A stretch of 7,532 nucleotides of DNA. Source: Candidatus Acidiferrales bacterium. GTDB taxonomy: Bacteria; Acidobacteriota; Terriglobia; Acidiferrales; UBA7541. Shown piece by piece: positions 5,327 through 7,532 of the stretch (positions are counted from its first letter, which is position 1; each line of letters begins with the position of its first letter). The position numbers were made by a program, and so were the translations under genes. The stretch lies in NCBI GenBank assembly GCA_955651735.1, contig CATPAM010000111.1:1-7532 (forward strand). Direction: 5' to 3'. Under the pieces are notes generated by a model, which ran no database searches, was not told where the DNA came from, and saw only the letters and a program-made list of their open reading frames with translations.

Positions 5327-6526
5327 ATGGAAGCAGCCAACTCGCCCACCAATAGCGAAGCTCGTAAGACGCCATTGAACGCGCTGCACCGCCGTTTGGG
5401 CGCGAAAATGGTCAATTTTGGCGGTTGGGACATGCCCGTCGAGTATCCGTCGACTGGCGGCCTGGTCGCGGAGCACAAAGCCGTGCGCGGAAGCGTCGGC
5501 GTTTTCGATGTCAGTCACATGGGCGACATTCGCATCCGCTCGGGGCGCACGCCCGGGGGCGCGCTCGCGGCGGTGCAGCACATCAGCATGAACGATGCGT
5601 CGCAGCTCGCCGTCGGGCAAGCGCACTATTCGGCGATGCTGTATCCGCAGGGTACCTTTGTGGACGACGTAATCGTGCATCGCCTCGGCCAGGATGATTT
5701 TCTGCTGGTCATCAACGCTGGCACACGCCAGAAAGATATCGATTGGGTGCGGCAGAATACGAAAGATTTCGATTGTGTCGTGGAAGACTTGAGCGACACG
5801 TATACGCAGCTTGCGATTCAAGGGCCGCGCGCGGTTGACGTGCTGCAAAAATTGACCGATGCAAATCTCAGCTTGATCAAAAATTATTGGTTTACGCATG
5901 GCACGGTGTGCGGCTTGAAGAATATTTTGATCGCGCGTACCGGCTATACCGGAGAAGATGGTTTCGAGATCTATGTACCTGCCGACCAGGCCACCAGCGA
6001 GCAAGTGTGGGCCAAGGTCATGGAAGCCGGTCGCGAATTCGGTATTCTTCCTTGCGGTTTGGGGGCGCGCAACACGCTGCGCCTGGAAGCCAAGATGGCA
6101 CTCTATGAACACGAGATCAGCGACAAGATCAACGTTTGGGAAGCGGGGCTGGACCGCTACTGCAAGATGGAAAAAGGCGATTTCATCGGCCGCGCCGCGC
6201 TGGAGCGGGCCAAGTCCGCGGGCCTGACGCGCACGCTGGTCGGTTTGGAAATGGTCGAGCGCGGGATCGCGCGCGACGGCTACTGCTGCTGCAATGAAGC
6301 CGGCGAAGCAATCGGCGTGGTGACCAGCGGCTCGCCGTCTCCGACGCTCGGCAAGAATATCGCGCTCGCCTATGTCCCGCCCGCAATGTCGGCAATCGGG
6401 AAGCCTGTGTATGTGGAAATTCGCAGCCAAAAAGCCAAGGCGCTGGTGGTTCCGACCCCGTTTTACAAGCGAGCACGAAAGGCGGCGCCGCAATCAATGG
6501 TATCGTCTACGGCCAAAACGGTCTGA
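5327..6526 (+). CDS. gcvT: Glycine cleavage system T protein (aminomethyltransferase)
   Basis: This 399-residue T protein takes the aminomethyl group from lipoyl-H protein and, with tetrahydrofolate, releases ammonia and 5,10-methylene-THF. Family blocks appear in order: [20 protein letters not shown] (15-34), [10 protein letters not shown] (58-67), NDAS with Asp90 at the expected catalytic aspartate, [17 protein letters not shown] (101-117), [14 protein letters not shown] near 205-218, and [12 protein letters not shown] (244-255). The last usually reads GARDxLR; here Asn249 replaces the Asp. Length is slightly above the common 360-375 because of short extensions at both ends. A TGA at 5315-5317 in frame makes 5327 the earliest start. 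The Shine-Dalgarno match is weak (CGGA next to the ATG), fitting a very short leader. gcvH follows after 53 bases and gcvPA after that, so this is the first gene of a gcv operon. Confidence 0.97.
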   Translation: MEAANSPTNSEARKTPLNALHRRLGAKMVNFGGWDMPVEYPSTGGLVAEHKAVRGSVGVFDVSHMGDIRIRSGRTPGGALAAVQHISMNDASQLAVGQAHYSAMLYPQGTFVDDVIVHRLGQDDFLLVINAGTRQKDIDWVRQNTKDFDCVVEDLSDTYTQLAIQGPRAVDVLQKLTDANLSLIKNYWFTHGTVCGLKNILIARTGYTGEDGFEIYVPADQATSEQVWAKVMEAGREFGILPCGLGARNTLRLEAKMALYEHEISDKINVWEAGLDRYCKMEKGDFIGRAALERAKSAGLTRTLVGLEMVERGIARDGYCCCNEAGEAIGVVTSGSPSPTLGKNIALAYVPPAMSAIGKPVYVEIRSQKAKALVVPTPFYKRARKAAPQSMVSSTAKTV

Positions 6527-6545
6527 GGCAAAAATAGTTCGGCAG

Positions 6546-6559
6546 CCCGGGAAGCCGGG
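6546..6559 (+). other. GC-rich hairpin in the gcvT-gcvH gap
   Basis: CCCGG (6546-6550), GAAG, CCGGG (6555-6559) forms a perfect five-base-pair GC stem with a four-base loop. It ends six bases before the gcvH ribosome site AGAGGAG (6566-6572). With no T-run it is not an intrinsic terminator. It might mark an RNA-processing or stability point between the two cistrons, or be incidental in GC-rich DNA. Confidence 0.35.
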
Positions 6560-6579
6560 AGTCCCAGAGGAGCAAACAC

Positions 6580-6981
6580 ATGGCGTATCCGGCAAACTAT
6601 CGCTACACCAACCAGCACGAATGGGTCGATGCCAAGGGCGACGTGGCAACCATCGGCATCACCGATTATGCGCAGCATGAACTCGGCGACGTCGTTTTCG
6701 TGGAGCTGCCGAAGCCGGGAACGAAGGTTACGGCCGGGAAAACGTTGGGCACGGTCGAGTCCGTCAAAGCGGTGAGCGACATTTACGCTCCGGTCTCCGG
6801 TGAAGTGGTCGAGGCCAACGCCGATCTGCAGAATGCGCCGGAGAAGATCAATTCCGATCCGCACGGCGCCGCGTGGATGGTGAAGGTGCGGCTCGCGAAT
6901 CCCGCGGAACTCAAATCGCTGATGGATGCCGCCGCGTACGAAGCATTCATCTCCGATAAGGCCAAGGATGCTTCGGCCTGA
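6580..6981 (+). CDS. gcvH: Glycine cleavage system H protein (lipoyl carrier)
   Basis: This 133-residue lipoyl carrier shuttles the aminomethyl intermediate between the P, T and L proteins in the cytoplasm. The single lipoyl domain is complete: [10 protein letters not shown] (8-16), [19 protein letters not shown] (26-44), then [15 protein letters not shown] with Lys63 as the lipoylation site, and a C-terminal helix with DAAAYEAFI. Length fits the family (about 125-130). AGAGGAG at 6566-6572 lies seven bases before the ATG, the strongest ribosome site in the operon, which suits a protein needed in excess over the enzymes it serves. Its TGA shares one base with the ATG of gcvPA (TGATG at 6979-6983), so those two are likely translationally coupled. 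No lipoate-attachment gene (lipA, lipB, lplA) is in the window. Confidence 0.97.
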   Translation: MAYPANYRYTNQHEWVDAKGDVATIGITDYAQHELGDVVFVELPKPGTKVTAGKTLGTVESVKAVSDIYAPVSGEVVEANADLQNAPEKINSDPHGAAWMVKVRLANPAELKSLMDAAAYEAFISDKAKDASA

Positions 6982-7532
6982 TGCGCTATCTCCCCAAAAG
7001 CCCTGCCGAGCGCCAGGAAATGCTTTCCGCGATCGGCGCTGAGTCGATCGATGAGCTCTTTTCGAGCATTCCGGAGCGTTATCGGCTGCGCCAGGCATTA
7101 AAGCTGCCGGGGCCCTTCTCCGAAGCGGAAATCATTCAATACTTCACCGAGCGCGCCGGAGAGAATTCGCGCGGTTACGCCAGTTTTCGCGGCGCCGGCG
7201 TTTACAATCACTTGCGCTCGGTGGTGACCGACGCCATCATCCAGCGCGGCGAATTTCTCACCTCGTACACACCGTATCAGGCGGAGATCTCTCAGGGCAC
7301 ACTGCAGGCTATCTTCGAATTTCAGACGTTAATGTGCCAGCTCACCGGCCAGGAAGTGGCTAACGCTTCCATGTGGGACGGCTCAACGGCGACCACCGAA
7401 GCGGCGCTCATGGCCGAGCGCATCACCGGAAGGCGACGCGTGCTCGTGGCCCGTTCCCTGCATCCTGAGTATCGCGATGTACTTCGCACCTATGCAAAAA
7501 ACTCCGGCTTGCAGGTTGAGGAAATTCCCTAC
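6981..7532 (+). CDS. gcvPA: Glycine dehydrogenase (decarboxylating) subunit 1, N-terminal part (3' end outside the window)
   Basis: The first 184 codons of the P-protein alpha subunit are present; the gene runs off the window. With subunit 2 (GcvPB) it forms the PLP enzyme that decarboxylates glycine and loads the aminomethyl group onto lipoyl-GcvH. The start [19 protein letters not shown] is typical of the two-subunit form rather than the longer N-terminus of the single-chain GcvP. Conserved blocks follow: [15 protein letters not shown], then [20 protein letters not shown] and [20 protein letters not shown]. The PLP lysine belongs to subunit 2 and would not be expected here. The ATG overlaps the gcvH stop by one base with no strong ribosome site of its own, so translation probably depends on gcvH. 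A gcvPB gene is predicted just beyond the window, but that cannot be seen. Confidence 0.95.
   Translation, partial: MRYLPKSPAERQEMLSAIGAESIDELFSSIPERYRLRQALKLPGPFSEAEIIQYFTERAGENSRGYASFRGAGVYNHLRSVVTDAIIQRGEFLTSYTPYQAEISQGTLQAIFEFQTLMCQLTGQEVANASMWDGSTATTEAALMAERITGRRRVLVARSLHPEYRDVLRTYAKNSGLQVEEIPY

Noticed and set aside
5222..6493. A 423-codon open frame on the minus strand, antisense to gcvT
   Set aside because: It lies almost wholly opposite an unmistakable gcvT, and its product is His/Arg/Asp-rich with no recognisable domain, as expected for the complement of a GC-rich gene.

Overview
The window reads as a GC-rich bacterial chromosome segment carrying ordinary metabolic genes plus a few poorly characterised ones. 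No mobile element, CRISPR array, tRNA or rRNA was seen. My best guess at the host is an acidobacterium (Acidobacteriota, Koribacter/Terriglobia-like). This rests on the fused FtcD, the split glycine decarboxylase (separate GcvPA subunit) and general protein resemblance, so it is inference and not proof.

Layout. Positions 1-1841 (+) hold the end of a histidine-degradation unit: the C-terminus of imidazolonepropionase (hutI), then a full-length bifunctional glutamate formimidoyltransferase/formimino-THF cyclodeaminase (ftcD). Position 1879 starts a secreted protein of unknown function, probably read in the same direction from the same transcript. At 2963-3551 there is a convergent two-gene unit on the minus strand. 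Its first gene is a 59-residue protein with nine cysteines, and its second is a small protein resembling the RsbW/SpoIIAB-type HATPase fold whose ATP-binding motifs look degenerate. The two genes overlap by 11 bases if the downstream gene uses its GTG start. Positions 3806-5095 (+) encode a polytopic membrane protein of the PAP2/Aur1-like phosphatase superfamily, visibly less GC-rich than its neighbours. From 5327 to the window end (+) lies a glycine cleavage operon: gcvT, gcvH and the first 184 codons of gcvPA. A good sigma-70-like promoter lies just upstream of gcvT.

How the genes work together. HutI makes N-formimino-L-glutamate, and FtcD moves its formimino carbon onto tetrahydrofolate and deaminates it to 5,10-methenyl-THF. 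GcvT/H/P takes glycine apart and delivers a carbon as 5,10-methylene-THF. Both ends of the window therefore feed the folate one-carbon pool, although they are separate transcription units. The genes between them (secreted protein, Cys-rich/HATPase-like pair, PAP2 protein) have no evident link to that pathway.

The least ordinary part is the minus-strand pair at 2963-3551. There is no stretch over 300 bases without a gene. The two largest gaps (3552-3805 and 5096-5326) are described below.
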